From Kerstersia similis (lineage in GTDB: Bacteria; Pseudomonadota; Gammaproteobacteria; Burkholderiales; Burkholderiaceae_B), in assembly GCF_965139615.1 (NCBI RefSeq), contig NZ_CBCSIQ010000002.1:62001-126000 (forward strand): 64,000 nucleotides of DNA, read 5' to 3'. This document shows positions 35,094 through 43,526 of this stretch, one piece after another. Position numbers and translations under genes: made by a program. The notes below the pieces were generated by a model. It was not told the origin of the DNA, made no database searches, and saw only the letters and a program-made list of their open reading frames with translations. Positions within the stretch are counted from its first letter, which is position 1. Every line of letters begins with the position of its first letter.

Positions 35094-36208
35094 GCACCAA
35101 GCCGGCGACGCCCGGCAGCATTTTGCGCCGTGGTTCGCTGGCGCGGCATTTGCTGGTACGTTTGTTGCCGCCCATTCTGGCGCTGGTGTGCGTGGATATC
35201 GGCGCGACCTGGGTGCTGACGCATAAGCTGGAGGCCTCGACCTGGGCGCTGGAAGATGTGTTCTGGTTCATGGTGGCCGGGCAGTTGGCGTCCCTGTTCC
35301 TGTTTGCCTGGGTGCTGCTGGTCGGCGTGCGTTCCGGGCTGAAAGGTGTGACGGATCTGTCGGAGTCGCTGGGCGAGCGCAGCGCAGAAGACCTGCAGCC
35401 GTTGCCTGCCAATAATCTGCCGCTGGAGATCGCGCCCTTGGTAGAGCGCACCAATGAGTTGCTGGCTCGCCTGGATGCGTCCATGGCCGCGCAGCGGCGC
35501 TTTATTGGTCATGCCGCCCATCAGTTCCGCACGCCGCTGAGCGGTCTGAAACTGGAGTCCGAATTGATGCTGGCGCGTTCCTTGCCAGAGGATATCGAAG
35601 CCAGGGCGCGGCGCATCAAATCGGTCACGGATCGCATGATCCGTCTGGGGCAGCAGTTGTTGGTGCTGGCGCGGGTGGATCCTGGAGTCAGGCCGCAGGA
35701 TAGCTTTGTTTCCATGGATTTGTGCGAGTGGGCGCGGCATAGCGGCGCCCGTTGGCTGAGCAAGGCCAGGGATGCCGGCCTGGAGCTGGATATGAGCGCG
35801 CCGCCGCATCCGGTCTGGATAGATGGCGATCCCTTGCTGCTCGATGAACTACTGGGCAACCTGATCGACAACGCGTTGCGTTACGCGACAGGTGCGACCA
35901 CCTTGCGTTTGCGTATCAGCAGTACACCCCCCGTGCTGGTGGTCGAGGATGATGGTGTCGGCCTGGCGCCTGATGAGCAGGAAAAAATCTTCGAGGCGTT
36001 TTACCGGGGGCCATCGGCTGTGCCGGGTGGCGCCGGCCTGGGGTTGGCGATTGTTCGCGAAATCGCCGAGGCCCATGGCGCCTGGTGGCGCCTGGAAAGC
36101 CGGCCGATATTGTCCGGGACGCGCTTCAGTGTGGTGTTTCCCGGGCCGCGTAAGGGCGCCGTGTTGAATCGCCAGGAGCGGCGCAAGTGGGAGTCCACGG
36201 AAAGCTGA
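35081..36208 (+). CDS. Sensor histidine kinase (TctE-like)
   Basis: 375 residues. Two membrane helices (about 25-47 and 60-84) enclose only a dozen residues, so there is almost no periplasmic sensor domain. A HAMP-like linker leads to the phosphoacceptor His in FIGHAAHQFRTPLSGLKLE, and the ATPase core shows NLIDNALRYA, VVEDDGVGLAPDE and GGAGLGLAIV. It overlaps its response regulator. With so little extracytoplasmic sequence, the signal is probably sensed in the membrane or through a partner protein. Tricarboxylate sensing is only suggested by family resemblance. Confidence 0.9.
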   Translation: MQRVSTKPATPGSILRRGSLARHLLVRLLPPILALVCVDIGATWVLTHKLEASTWALEDVFWFMVAGQLASLFLFAWVLLVGVRSGLKGVTDLSESLGERSAEDLQPLPANNLPLEIAPLVERTNELLARLDASMAAQRRFIGHAAHQFRTPLSGLKLESELMLARSLPEDIEARARRIKSVTDRMIRLGQQLLVLARVDPGVRPQDSFVSMDLCEWARHSGARWLSKARDAGLELDMSAPPHPVWIDGDPLLLDELLGNLIDNALRYATGATTLRLRISSTPPVLVVEDDGVGLAPDEQEKIFEAFYRGPSAVPGGAGLGLAIVREIAEAHGAWWRLESRPILSGTRFSVVFPGPRKGAVLNRQERRKWESTES

Positions 36209-36241
36209 GGGCACACTGCCCGACCAGGCAGGGCAACAAGC

Positions 36242-36272
36242 ACCAAGGGGCCGGATATTCCGGCCCCTTGGT
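36242..36272. terminator. Bidirectional hairpin between the kinase gene and argF
   Basis: 13-bp perfect stem (ACCAAGGGGCCGG / CCGGCCCCTTGGT) with a 5-base loop, between two convergent genes. No long T run. Confidence 0.7.
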
Positions 36273-36355
36273 ATTGGTAGGGCGGCATGCCGGGGAAGGC
36301 TGCCGCCTGTTTTTGTACTGCCCCGTACTTGGGTGCGGCCAGGGCAGATGGGAGG

Positions 36356-37294
36356 TCAGCGTTTGCCGATCAGCAGGAATTCCATCAGGGCTTTCTGCAC
36401 ATGCATGCGGTTTTCTGCTTCATCCCAGACCACGCTTTGCGGGCCGTCGATGACTTCGGCAGTGACTTCCTCGCCACGGTGGGCGGGCAGGCAGTGCATG
36501 AATACCGCATCTGGATTGGCCTGGGACATCAGGCGCTCATCAACGCGCCAGCCGGCAAAGGCGGCGCGCCGCTCGGCGTTTTCTGCTTCATAGCCCATGC
36601 TGGTCCAGACATCCGTGGTGACGAGGTCAGCGCCACGGCAGGCCTCGGCGGGATCATCGAATTGCTTGAGCACCGAGGCTGCCGGGTTGCCGATGCGGGC
36701 AGGGTCCAGGGCATAGCCCGGCGGCGTGGAAACATGCAGCGTGAAGCCCAGCATTTCCGCTGCTTGCAGCCAGGTGTAGGACATATTGTTGGCGTCGCCG
36801 ATCCAGGTGACGGTCTTGCCGGCGATGGGGCCACGATGTTCGATGAAGGTAAAAATGTCCGCCAGAATCTGACAGGGATGGTACTCGTTGGTCAGGCCAT
36901 TGATCACCGGTACCCGGGAATGGGCAGCGAAGCGTTCGATGCGGGTCTGTTCAAATGTGCGGATCATCACCAGATCCACCATGCGCGATACCACGCGAGC
37001 CGTATCTTCGATGGGCTCCGAGCGTCCCAGCTGGGAGTCGTTGGTAGTCAGGTGGATGACAGAGCCTCCCAGCTGATACATTCCGGCCTCGAATGACACA
37101 CGAGTACGCGTGCTGGCTTTTTCAAACACCATGGCCAGGGTACGGTCGTGCAGGGTCAGGTGCGGGATGTAGCGTTTGAAGTCATCCTTGATGATGCGGG
37201 CGCGGTCGAGCAGATACAGGATCTCGTCGCGTGTCAGATCGGTGAACTGCAGGAAGTGACGCAAAGGAGCTGCTTGTTGAGAGGTCTGGTTCAT
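36356..37294 (-). CDS. argF: Ornithine carbamoyltransferase
   Basis: 312 residues from ATG 37294 (MNQTSQQAAPLRHFLQF). Motifs: EKASTRTRVSFEAG (carbamoyl-phosphate binding), HPCQILAD, and the ornithine-side VFMHCLPAHRGEEV. It catalyses carbamoyl phosphate + ornithine to citrulline in arginine synthesis, in the cytoplasm as a trimer. It is divergent from a DUF3579 gene, an arrangement common in betaproteobacteria. The next enzyme of the pathway present here, argH, is 24 kb away, so arginine genes are dispersed. Confidence 0.97.
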   Translation of the reverse strand: MNQTSQQAAPLRHFLQFTDLTRDEILYLLDRARIIKDDFKRYIPHLTLHDRTLAMVFEKASTRTRVSFEAGMYQLGGSVIHLTTNDSQLGRSEPIEDTARVVSRMVDLVMIRTFEQTRIERFAAHSRVPVINGLTNEYHPCQILADIFTFIEHRGPIAGKTVTWIGDANNMSYTWLQAAEMLGFTLHVSTPPGYALDPARIGNPAASVLKQFDDPAEACRGADLVTTDVWTSMGYEAENAERRAAFAGWRVDERLMSQANPDAVFMHCLPAHRGEEVTAEVIDGPQSVVWDEAENRMHVQKALMEFLLIGKR

Positions 37295-37721
37295 GATTAT
37301 CTGCGTGATGGTTCCTGCGCCGGGCAGTTTGTGCAGCGCAGCATGTAAAGCACTCCGGCCCACCGGCCAGCGCTTTCCGCCACATCGCGGAGGAGCCCCA
37401 GGCCCCAGCCGCAATACCTGGCAGAAGCTGCATCCATGCGGCGCAAACTCCAGCCCAGATGGGTGACAGAGCTATCTATCATACCTGACGAGCAGGAAAT
37501 GAGATGCAAGCACGAGGCAGAAGATACGGCAGCCTGCGGTATGTGCAGCGCAAAATGCGCAATGGGGCAAAGAGGCAGGCGAGTGAAGCGGCACGCCTGG
37601 GGGGCCGAAAGAGGCACGTACAGGTTCAATCATATACAATCCCTGCGCAAGCAAGTTGCGGCGCCGGACATCGGTCTTGGCCGGGCAGCTTGCCAAGCCT
37701 GTTGATCCTGGTGCATTTTCC
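37295..37721. other. Divergent intergenic region, argF and DUF3579
   Basis: 427 bases with no supported gene. It must hold both promoters; TACAAT at 37635-37640 is a possible -10 for the DUF3579 gene but lacks a good -35. No clear ArgR box or riboswitch was recognised. Confidence 0.5.
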
Positions 37722-38018
37722 ATGACAGAACAAGTAAGCCAACACATTATCCACGGCGTGACAGAATCGGGGCAGCGCTTTCGCCCCAGCGACTGGGCTG
37801 AACGCCTGGCGGGCGTGATGGCTCCCTTCCGACCGGTCGGTTCCCCGGCCAGTCACTTGACCTATTCCCCTTACGTCGTGCCTACGGTCATCGACGGCGT
37901 ACGTTGCGTGGTGGTGGATAACCGCCTGCGCGAACTGGAGCCGCTGGCCTGGAAGTTCGTCATCGGCTTTGCCCATGACAATGGCCTGAAGATCAGTGAG
38001 CGGAAGGGCGGCGACTGA
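37722..38018 (+). CDS. DUF3579-family protein
   Basis: 98 residues from ATG 37722, the usual family length. It is a small soluble protein with the family pattern GQRFRPSDWAERLAGVM, then YSPYVVPTVIDGVRCVVVDNRLRELEPLAWKFVIGFAHDNGL. Function unknown. It is found in betaproteobacteria, commonly next to argF as here, which hints at a link with arginine or nitrogen metabolism, but nothing in the sequence proves it. Confidence 0.88.
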   Translation: MTEQVSQHIIHGVTESGQRFRPSDWAERLAGVMAPFRPVGSPASHLTYSPYVVPTVIDGVRCVVVDNRLRELEPLAWKFVIGFAHDNGLKISERKGGD

Positions 38019-38172
38019 GGCCTTTGCCGCGCGCCTGCCGTGAGTGCGGGGCTACCCAGACTGCTTTGGCCGGTTTCATCCCAGCAAGCCTCTGCACAGG
38101 GTTCCGGGCTCAAAGGTGACGGGGCACGTGTCGCACAGGCTGCGTGGGCAGCCTGCAGCGTTGTCTGCCCGG

Positions 38173-39126
38173 TCAGACGGGTGTCAACACTTTGCCGCCA
38201 GCCAGAAAGCTGCGCAGGTTATCGAAGAGCAGCTCGGCCATGTCCGCACGGGTTTCCAGCGTTGCGCTGCCGATATGAGGCAATAGCACGACTCTGTCGG
38301 ATTGCTTGAGGGCATCGGGCACGTTGGGCTCATGGGCGAAAACATCCAGTCCGGCTGCGCCCAGGCTGCCTTCTTCAAGTGCTTGAACCAAGGCGTTTTC
38401 ATCCACGACCGAGCCGCGCGCGATGTTGATCAGCGTACCTTCCGGGCCGAGCGCGCGCAGGATGTTCTGATCGACCAATTGGCGCGTATCGTCGCCGCCG
38501 ACGGCCGCCACAACCAGAAAATCTGACCAGCGCGCCAGGTCTTCCAGGGTTTGCGCATAGCCATAAGGCACATCGCTGCGAGGATGGCGGTTGTGGTAGC
38601 GGATTTCCATGCCAAAGCCATCGCCCCGTTTGGCAATGGCGCTGCCGATGCGGCCCAGGCCAAGAATACCCAGTTTGCGGCCGCTGACCCGACGGCCCAG
38701 CGGAAAACCGCCATGCACGGCACCCCAGTGTCCCTCACGGACAAAGCGGTCGGCTTCGGCAATTCTGCGCGCGCTGCCAAGCAGCAAGGCCCAGGCGAGG
38801 TCAGCCACGCAATCGGTCAGAACATCGGGGGTATTGCTGACCTGGATGCCGCGCTGGTGCGCGGCGGCGATATCAATCGAATCGAAACCGACCCCCCAGC
38901 TGCAGATGGCCTGCAGATGCGGCAGCGCCTGCATGGTAGCGGCATCGCAGCCGCGTACGGCGGTAGTGACCAGCAAGCGTATGGCGGGAGCTTCCTGTTT
39001 GAGGACGGCGGCAGGGTCGTCCGCCTTCCAGAGGGGAACGACGTCATAGAGCGATTCCAGGCGTTCCTGGGCGCCTGGAGAGCCGGCCAACGGCCCCAAT
39101 TGCAGGATGCGTATTTTTTCAGTCAT
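38173..39126 (-). CDS. D-isomer-specific 2-hydroxyacid dehydrogenase
   Basis: 317 residues from ATG 39126 (MTEKIRILQLG). Rossmann motif GILGLGRIGSAIAKR, catalytic Arg in SWGVGFDSID..., NIARGSVVDENAL with the substrate Arg/Glu region, and catalytic His in LLPHIGSATLETR. By family it reduces 2-keto acids such as glyoxylate or hydroxypyruvate with NAD(P)H. The closest named groups are glyoxylate/hydroxypyruvate reductases; the exact substrate is uncertain. The upstream 9-bp tandem repeat (39201-39227) lies between it and the PhoR-like gene. Confidence 0.9.
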   Translation of the reverse strand: MTEKIRILQLGPLAGSPGAQERLESLYDVVPLWKADDPAAVLKQEAPAIRLLVTTAVRGCDAATMQALPHLQAICSWGVGFDSIDIAAAHQRGIQVSNTPDVLTDCVADLAWALLLGSARRIAEADRFVREGHWGAVHGGFPLGRRVSGRKLGILGLGRIGSAIAKRGDGFGMEIRYHNRHPRSDVPYGYAQTLEDLARWSDFLVVAAVGGDDTRQLVDQNILRALGPEGTLINIARGSVVDENALVQALEEGSLGAAGLDVFAHEPNVPDALKQSDRVVLLPHIGSATLETRADMAELLFDNLRSFLAGGKVLTPV

Positions 39127-39200
39127 GGCAAATCTAGCTTGAAGGTCAGTGAAAGACGAAAAAATCATGCCATGACCCGGCATCCAAGCGCAAACTTTGT

Positions 39201-39227
39201 CCTTGATGCCCTTGATGCCCTTGATGC
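39201..39227. repeat. Three tandem copies of a 9-bp unit (CCTTGATGC)
   Basis: Three exact adjacent copies in the non-coding gap between the PhoR-like stop and the dehydrogenase start. Confidence 0.85.
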
Positions 39228-39256
39228 TTCGATTGCCTTGAGCGTCCTGAATGCCT

Positions 39257-39892
39257 CTAGCGTTCTTGGCTGGCCTCAGTGTCGCCGCTATCGTCCTCCG
39301 TCTGCGGAAACGCCAGCAGCACAGCGCCCCCTTGCTTGTCGTCGAGCAGGCGGGCCTGGATGCGCCCGGTGGGCAATTGCAGCGCGATGCCTTGCGACCA
39401 ATCTTCCTGCTTGCTGGCGTAGGCGACAAAAGCCGGCATGCGCAGGATGTTGCTGAGTCGGAATCCGAGGTCTTCGGGCAGGTTGAGACTCAGCATCCGT
39501 TCCGCATTTTGATTGCACCAGGTCAATTGCAGCTCGCCGTCGAGCCGCAGGACGCCAAAAGGCAGGGCGTTCAGCATGGTTTGCCAGTCATCGAATACGG
39601 CATGCGCCTGCTCCGTCTGTTTGCGTAAATGCCGGTGCTGGCGATAGATATTGGCGATCAGTTTGTCGTAGCCGCGCAGTTCCGCGGGTGGTGTGCTGTC
39701 GAGCTGTACCGACCAGTGCAGAAGCCGCTGTTGACGGCGCCGGCTGCGCCAGTAGAGCAGCAGAATGCCTGCCGCACAGGCCAGAATGCCGGCGTAGCCG
39801 CCCAGGGTTGCCTGTAGCGCGGCACCGACGGCAAAAACAAGCAGAAGGGAAAGGGGAATGGCGAAGGTAGAGGGCGTAATGGGTACGTGCAT
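39257..39892 (-). CDS. PhoR-like sensor fragment: membrane anchor plus PAS domain, no kinase
   Basis: 211 residues from ATG 39892 (MHVPITPSTF); a TTG 16 codons upstream is also possible. Two membrane helices (about 8-27 and 29-48), a linker helix, and a PAS domain (about 104-195) that lines up with the N-terminal half of E. coli PhoR: ALPFGVLRLDG, LTWCNQNAERML, LPEDLGFRLSNILRMPAFVAYA. The frame stops just after the PAS core. No HisKA or ATPase domain follows, and only 130 bases separate the stop from the next gene. Either a decayed PhoR paralogue or a free-standing regulatory PAS protein. Confidence 0.8.
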   Translation of the reverse strand: MHVPITPSTFAIPLSLLLVFAVGAALQATLGGYAGILACAAGILLLYWRSRRRQQRLLHWSVQLDSTPPAELRGYDKLIANIYRQHRHLRKQTEQAHAVFDDWQTMLNALPFGVLRLDGELQLTWCNQNAERMLSLNLPEDLGFRLSNILRMPAFVAYASKQEDWSQGIALQLPTGRIQARLLDDKQGGAVLLAFPQTEDDSGDTEASQER

Positions 39893-40320
39893 GTAACGTC
39901 GCGTGAAATCAAGTCTAACGAAATATAACCCTTGAAACAAAGGGTGCCGGACACATTAGCTGCTATTGAAATCGCTTTACGCTGCATGAATATGACCGCG
40001 GGAGCACCGATGGTTCCGTGGGAAGGCCTGGTGGATGGCGGGTTTTGCGGGGTGTGGCACACGTAAAACGGAGCCGGAAATCCGGCCACGGCAGGTTCTG
40101 CAGCAGCTTTGGAGAGCGCAGGCGCATCGCGAGGGGTTGTTACATTTTTCGTGGCAACTTGCCGTATTTTTCTGTGGAATCGGCCAGGAAAGGTAGAGAA
40201 ACCCTGCCGTGTCAGTGCGGCTTCTGCCATGTAAGAACGTGTGCGTTACGATGCGGCATGCAGCTTGCCGGTGGATTTGAATGCGTCGGCAGGGCAGGAC
40301 AGATGGATATTGGAGACGAC
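39893..40320. other. Divergent intergenic region
   Basis: 428 bases between the PhoR-like gene and the LLM oxidoreductase. A small hairpin ACCCTT / AAGGGT lies at 39928-39945. An upstream in-frame extension of the oxidoreductase exists here but lacks homology. No other gene is supported. Confidence 0.5.
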
Positions 40321-41316
40321 ATGGCAGAAATTTCGATTCTGGATCTGGCGCGGATTGGCCAGGACGCCGATGCGGGTGCCGCCTTGCGGCGTGCCAGGGA
40401 TTTGGCCGCGCAGGCGGAGCAGTGGGGGTATTCGCGTTTCTGGGTCGCTGAGCATCACAATATGCGGGGCATCGCGAGTTCCGCGACGGCCGTCGTGATC
40501 GGTTATATCGCCGCAGGCACCAGCCGCATTCGTATCGGTGCTGGCGGCGTCATGCTGCCCAACCATTCGCCACTGGTGATTGCGGAACAATTCGGCACCT
40601 TGGCCAGCCTGTACCCAGGACGGATCGACCTTGGCCTGGGGCGTGCGCCCGGCACGGATCAGGCCACCTTGCGCGCCTTGCGCCGCCATCCCGCTGCGGC
40701 GGATCGTTTCCCGGAAGATGTGCTGGAGTTGCAGGCCTTGCTGGCGCCGCCGCGCACCGGACAAACCTTGTTCGCCGTGCCGGGGGTGGGCATGGAAGTG
40801 CCGCTATGGATTCTCGGGTCCAGCACTTTTGGCGCTCGCCTGGCGGCAGAGCTGGGCTTGCCGTTCGGGTTCGCCTCGCACTTTGCGCCGGAATACCTGT
40901 TGATGGCGCTGGATATCTATCGCAGCAATTTCCGGCCGTCGCAGCAGCTGGCACGCCCGCACGCCATGGTTGGCGTCAATATCATTGCCGCGGACAGCGA
41001 GGCCCAGGCGCGCCGTCTGGCCACGACCCAGCAAATGTCATCGACCAACCAGATGCGCGGTACGCGCGGCCTGAGCCAGCCGCCCATCGACGATATCGAG
41101 ACCTACTGGACAGCCGATGAAGCCCGTCGCGTGCGGCAAAAGCTGGCGCGCAGCATTATCGGCACACGCGATACCGTGGCTGAAGGCTTGGCAAAGTTGC
41201 TGGAAGAAACGCAGGCCGATGAATTGATGATTGTGTCCGATGTCTATGAGTTCGAGCACCGCCTGCATTCCTATGAGTTGATCAGCCAGGCTCATGCCCT
41301 GGCGACCGGCGTATAG
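40321..41316 (+). CDS. LLM-class flavin-dependent oxidoreductase, YhbW-like
   Basis: 331 residues from ATG 40321, chosen because GGAG lies 6 bases upstream and E. coli YhbW homology begins there (ISILDLARI). Bacterial-luciferase TIM-barrel signatures: YSRFWVAEHHNMRGIASSAT, IRIGAGGVMLPNHSPLVIAEQFGTL, YPGRIDLGLGRAPGTD and GLPFGFASHFAPEYL. The family uses FMNH2 to oxidise or reduce small organic substrates; the substrate is unknown. It is followed after 55 bases by ecotin on the same strand. Confidence 0.92.
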   Translation: MAEISILDLARIGQDADAGAALRRARDLAAQAEQWGYSRFWVAEHHNMRGIASSATAVVIGYIAAGTSRIRIGAGGVMLPNHSPLVIAEQFGTLASLYPGRIDLGLGRAPGTDQATLRALRRHPAAADRFPEDVLELQALLAPPRTGQTLFAVPGVGMEVPLWILGSSTFGARLAAELGLPFGFASHFAPEYLLMALDIYRSNFRPSQQLARPHAMVGVNIIAADSEAQARRLATTQQMSSTNQMRGTRGLSQPPIDDIETYWTADEARRVRQKLARSIIGTRDTVAEGLAKLLEETQADELMIVSDVYEFEHRLHSYELISQAHALATGV

Positions 41317-41371
41317 TGGGCCGCCGGCAGAGCCATTTGTTTTTTACTCTCTTGCAATAAGGAGTTTCACC

Positions 41372-41893
41372 ATGACAGAAATTTCCCGTGATGGCAGTTC
41401 GGGCATGTTCCTGCGTCGAGTGCTGGCGACGGCCGGGCTGGGCCTGGGGCTGATGTTTGCCGCTGGCGCCCAGGCGGCTGACGCAGCGACGGATCTCAAA
41501 CCGTTCCCGGCCGCTCAGCCAGGCCAGACGCGCTATGTGCTCAACCTTGAGAGCCGGCCCCTGGAAGAAGACTACGAAGTGCAGTTGATTGTCGGCAAGA
41601 CGCTGCCTACCGATTGCAATCGACAGTGGTTCATGGGCAATCTGTCCGAGGAAACCGTGCAGGGCTGGGGCTATGGCTATTACGTGCTCAATAACGTAAG
41701 TGGGCCTGCCAGCACCCTGATGGGCTGCCTGGATAGCGTCAAGAAGAACAGCTTCGTGAGTGTTCAGGGCGATGGCTTCAAGGTGCGTTACAACAGCCGC
41801 CTGCCCTTGGTGGTCTATGTGCCGGAGGGCTTCCAGCTGCGTTACCGCCTGTGGCGCGCCAGCGATGAAACCTGGGAAGTTGCCGCGGACTGA
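41372..41893 (+). CDS. eco: Ecotin, periplasmic serine-protease inhibitor
   Basis: 173 residues from ATG 41372 with AAGGAG 8 bases upstream. Signal peptide with a hydrophobic core at about 18-31 and cleavage after AQA near residue 35. The mature part follows E. coli ecotin closely: VQLIVGKTL-like strand, VQGWGYGYYVLNNVSGPASTL, RYNSRLPLVVYVPEG. The disulfide cysteines are Cys82 and Cys119. Aligning STLMGC with E. coli STMMAC puts Leu116 at the reactive P1 site in place of Met84, with Met117 at P1'. Ecotin dimers inhibit trypsin-fold proteases such as neutrophil elastase. It is followed by lrgA after two bases. Confidence 0.93.
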   Translation: MTEISRDGSSGMFLRRVLATAGLGLGLMFAAGAQAADAATDLKPFPAAQPGQTRYVLNLESRPLEEDYEVQLIVGKTLPTDCNRQWFMGNLSEETVQGWGYGYYVLNNVSGPASTLMGCLDSVKKNSFVSVQGDGFKVRYNSRLPLVVYVPEGFQLRYRLWRASDETWEVAAD

Positions 41894-41895
41894 AA

Positions 41896-42264
41896 ATGCT
41901 GGAAACTTTTGCGATTCTGATGCTCTGTCAGGGCATCGGTGAGTTGTTTGGCCGTCTCCTGCATCTGCCTATTCCCGGGCCGGTGCTGGGGATGGTGCTG
42001 CTGTTCTGTCTGTTGCGGGCTCGCCCGCTGCTTTTGGCCCGGATGGAAGCGACGGCCAATGCCTTGCTGCAGCACCTGTCGGTACTGTTTGTTCCGGCAG
42101 GCGTCGGGATCATCGCGGCATTTGGCATGTTGAAGGAGCATTGGCTGGGGATTCTCCTGTCCTTGCTGATCAGCACGATTCTGACGCTGGTTGTGACCGG
42201 GCTGGTGGCGCGCTGGATGACCGATGCCGAGAGCAAACGCGCATCAGGAGAGGCGCATGAGTGA
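41896..42264 (+). CDS. lrgA: CidA/LrgA-family holin-like membrane protein
   Basis: 122 residues with four hydrophobic segments and the family signature PIPGPVLGMVLLFCLL, then LFVPAGVGIIAAFGML. The family forms small inner-membrane oligomers proposed to control murein hydrolase release or to export pyruvate and related compounds together with LrgB. The start lies two bases past the ecotin stop. The 3' end overlaps lrgB by 8 bases. Confidence 0.9.
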   Translation: MLETFAILMLCQGIGELFGRLLHLPIPGPVLGMVLLFCLLRARPLLLARMEATANALLQHLSVLFVPAGVGIIAAFGMLKEHWLGILLSLLISTILTLVVTGLVARWMTDAESKRASGEAHE

Positions 42265-42988
42265 CACGACAGGCGGATTATTGGGGTATATGGCGGCTTC
42301 GCCGTTGCCTGGCGTGACACTGACGCTAGGCGCCTTTCTGGTGGCGCAATGGGCGCACGGACGCACGGGGCGGGCGCCCTGGGCAAATCCGGTGGCGATT
42401 TCAGTCGTGATCGTGGCTGCTATTCTGGGGCTCGCCGGTATTCCCTATGAGGTGTATTTCGATAGCGCGCAGTTCATTCATTTCCTGTTGGGGCCGGCCA
42501 CAGTGGCCCTGGCAGTGCCGCTGGCGCGGCTCTGGCCGCGTTTGAAGACAGCCTGGCGGCCGTTGACGGCCGGTCTGGTGGCGGGCTCGGTCATTGCGAT
42601 CGGTTCGGGCACGACCCTGGTGCTGCTGATGGGCGGCGACAAGGTGCTGGCCATGTCCATGGTGCCCAAGTCGGCCACCTCGCCGATTGCCATGAGCGTT
42701 GCCGAGCATCTGGGCGGGCTGCCGTCCCTGGCGGTGTCCTTTACCCTGGTGGCTGGCATGATAGGTGCAATTACCGGCGTGACCGTGTTGCGCCTGATGC
42801 GTATGGAATCATCCGTGCTGGGCGGGTTTGCGCTGGGGGTGGCTTCGCATGGCATCGGTACCGCCAGGGCATTCCAGGTATCCATGGAAATGGGGGCTTT
42901 CGCCGGCCTGGGCATGGGGCTCAACGGGATCGCTACGGCCGTGTTGGCGCCGTGGATAGCACCGGTCATTATGTGGTTGTTCGGATGA
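42257..42988 (+). CDS. lrgB: LrgB-family membrane protein
   Basis: 243 residues from ATG 42257, with AGGAG 6 bases upstream inside lrgA. Multiple membrane helices and the LrgB signature LGPATVALAVPLARLW, VPKSATSPIAMSV and ALGVASHGIGTARAF are visible. It is the partner of LrgA; together they influence autolysis and small-acid transport in the families studied. No LysR or LytSR regulator is adjacent. Confidence 0.92.
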   Translation: MSDTTGGLLGYMAASPLPGVTLTLGAFLVAQWAHGRTGRAPWANPVAISVVIVAAILGLAGIPYEVYFDSAQFIHFLLGPATVALAVPLARLWPRLKTAWRPLTAGLVAGSVIAIGSGTTLVLLMGGDKVLAMSMVPKSATSPIAMSVAEHLGGLPSLAVSFTLVAGMIGAITGVTVLRLMRMESSVLGGFALGVASHGIGTARAFQVSMEMGAFAGLGMGLNGIATAVLAPWIAPVIMWLFG

Positions 42989-42998
42989 GTGGCGCGCG

Positions 42999-43526
42999 AT
43001 GAGTGGTGTGAATCTTCCTGCCATGGACGCATTGTCGGATCTGGCGCTGAGCGACGCCGCTCGCATGCGCCAGGCCATGCTGCAGGCGGCCGAGGCGGCG
43101 GTGCGGGGCGAGGTGCCGGTAGGCGCCGTGATTGTCGATGCCGAGGGCAAGGAGCTTGCGCTGGGCGGCAATCGCGTCATAGGCGACAGCGATCCGAGCG
43201 CGCATGCGGAAATCGTGGCCTTGCGGCTGGCTGCCGCTGGCATGGGCAACTATCGCTTGCCGGGGGCAACGCTGTACGTCACGCTGGAGCCTTGCGTCAT
43301 GTGCATGGGCGCCATCATGCATGCCCGCCTGGCGCGTGTGGTGTTTGGCGCGAGCGACCCCAAGACTGGCGCTTGCGGCAGCGTGCTAGATCTGCCCGCG
43401 TGCAAGACGCTGAATCATCATACCGTTGTGCAGGGCGGAGTGCTGGCGGAAGCGTGCGGGGAGCAATTGCGCGCCTTCTTCCGTGAGCGCCGTCTCCGTC
43501 AAAAAATGCAGCAGGAGCTGGAATAA
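42999..43526 (+). CDS. tadA: tRNA-specific adenosine deaminase
   Basis: 175 residues. Zinc-site motifs HAE (DPSAHAEIVALRLA) and PCVMCMGAI, with the catalytic Glu in HAE, and the tRNA-side segment VVFGASDPKTGACGS. It deaminates A34 to inosine in tRNA-Arg(ACG), an essential wobble modification. The start ATG (MSGVNL) could be 8 codons shorter (MDALSD). Its stop overlaps the ldcA start (TAATG). Confidence 0.95.
   Translation: MSGVNLPAMDALSDLALSDAARMRQAMLQAAEAAVRGEVPVGAVIVDAEGKELALGGNRVIGDSDPSAHAEIVALRLAAAGMGNYRLPGATLYVTLEPCVMCMGAIMHARLARVVFGASDPKTGACGSVLDLPACKTLNHHTVVQGGVLAEACGEQLRAFFRERRLRQKMQQELE

Noticed and set aside
39201..39227. Three 9-bp tandem copies as a variable-number repeat switch
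   Set aside because: Real repeat, but only three copies in non-coding DNA. Listed as a feature without a functional claim.
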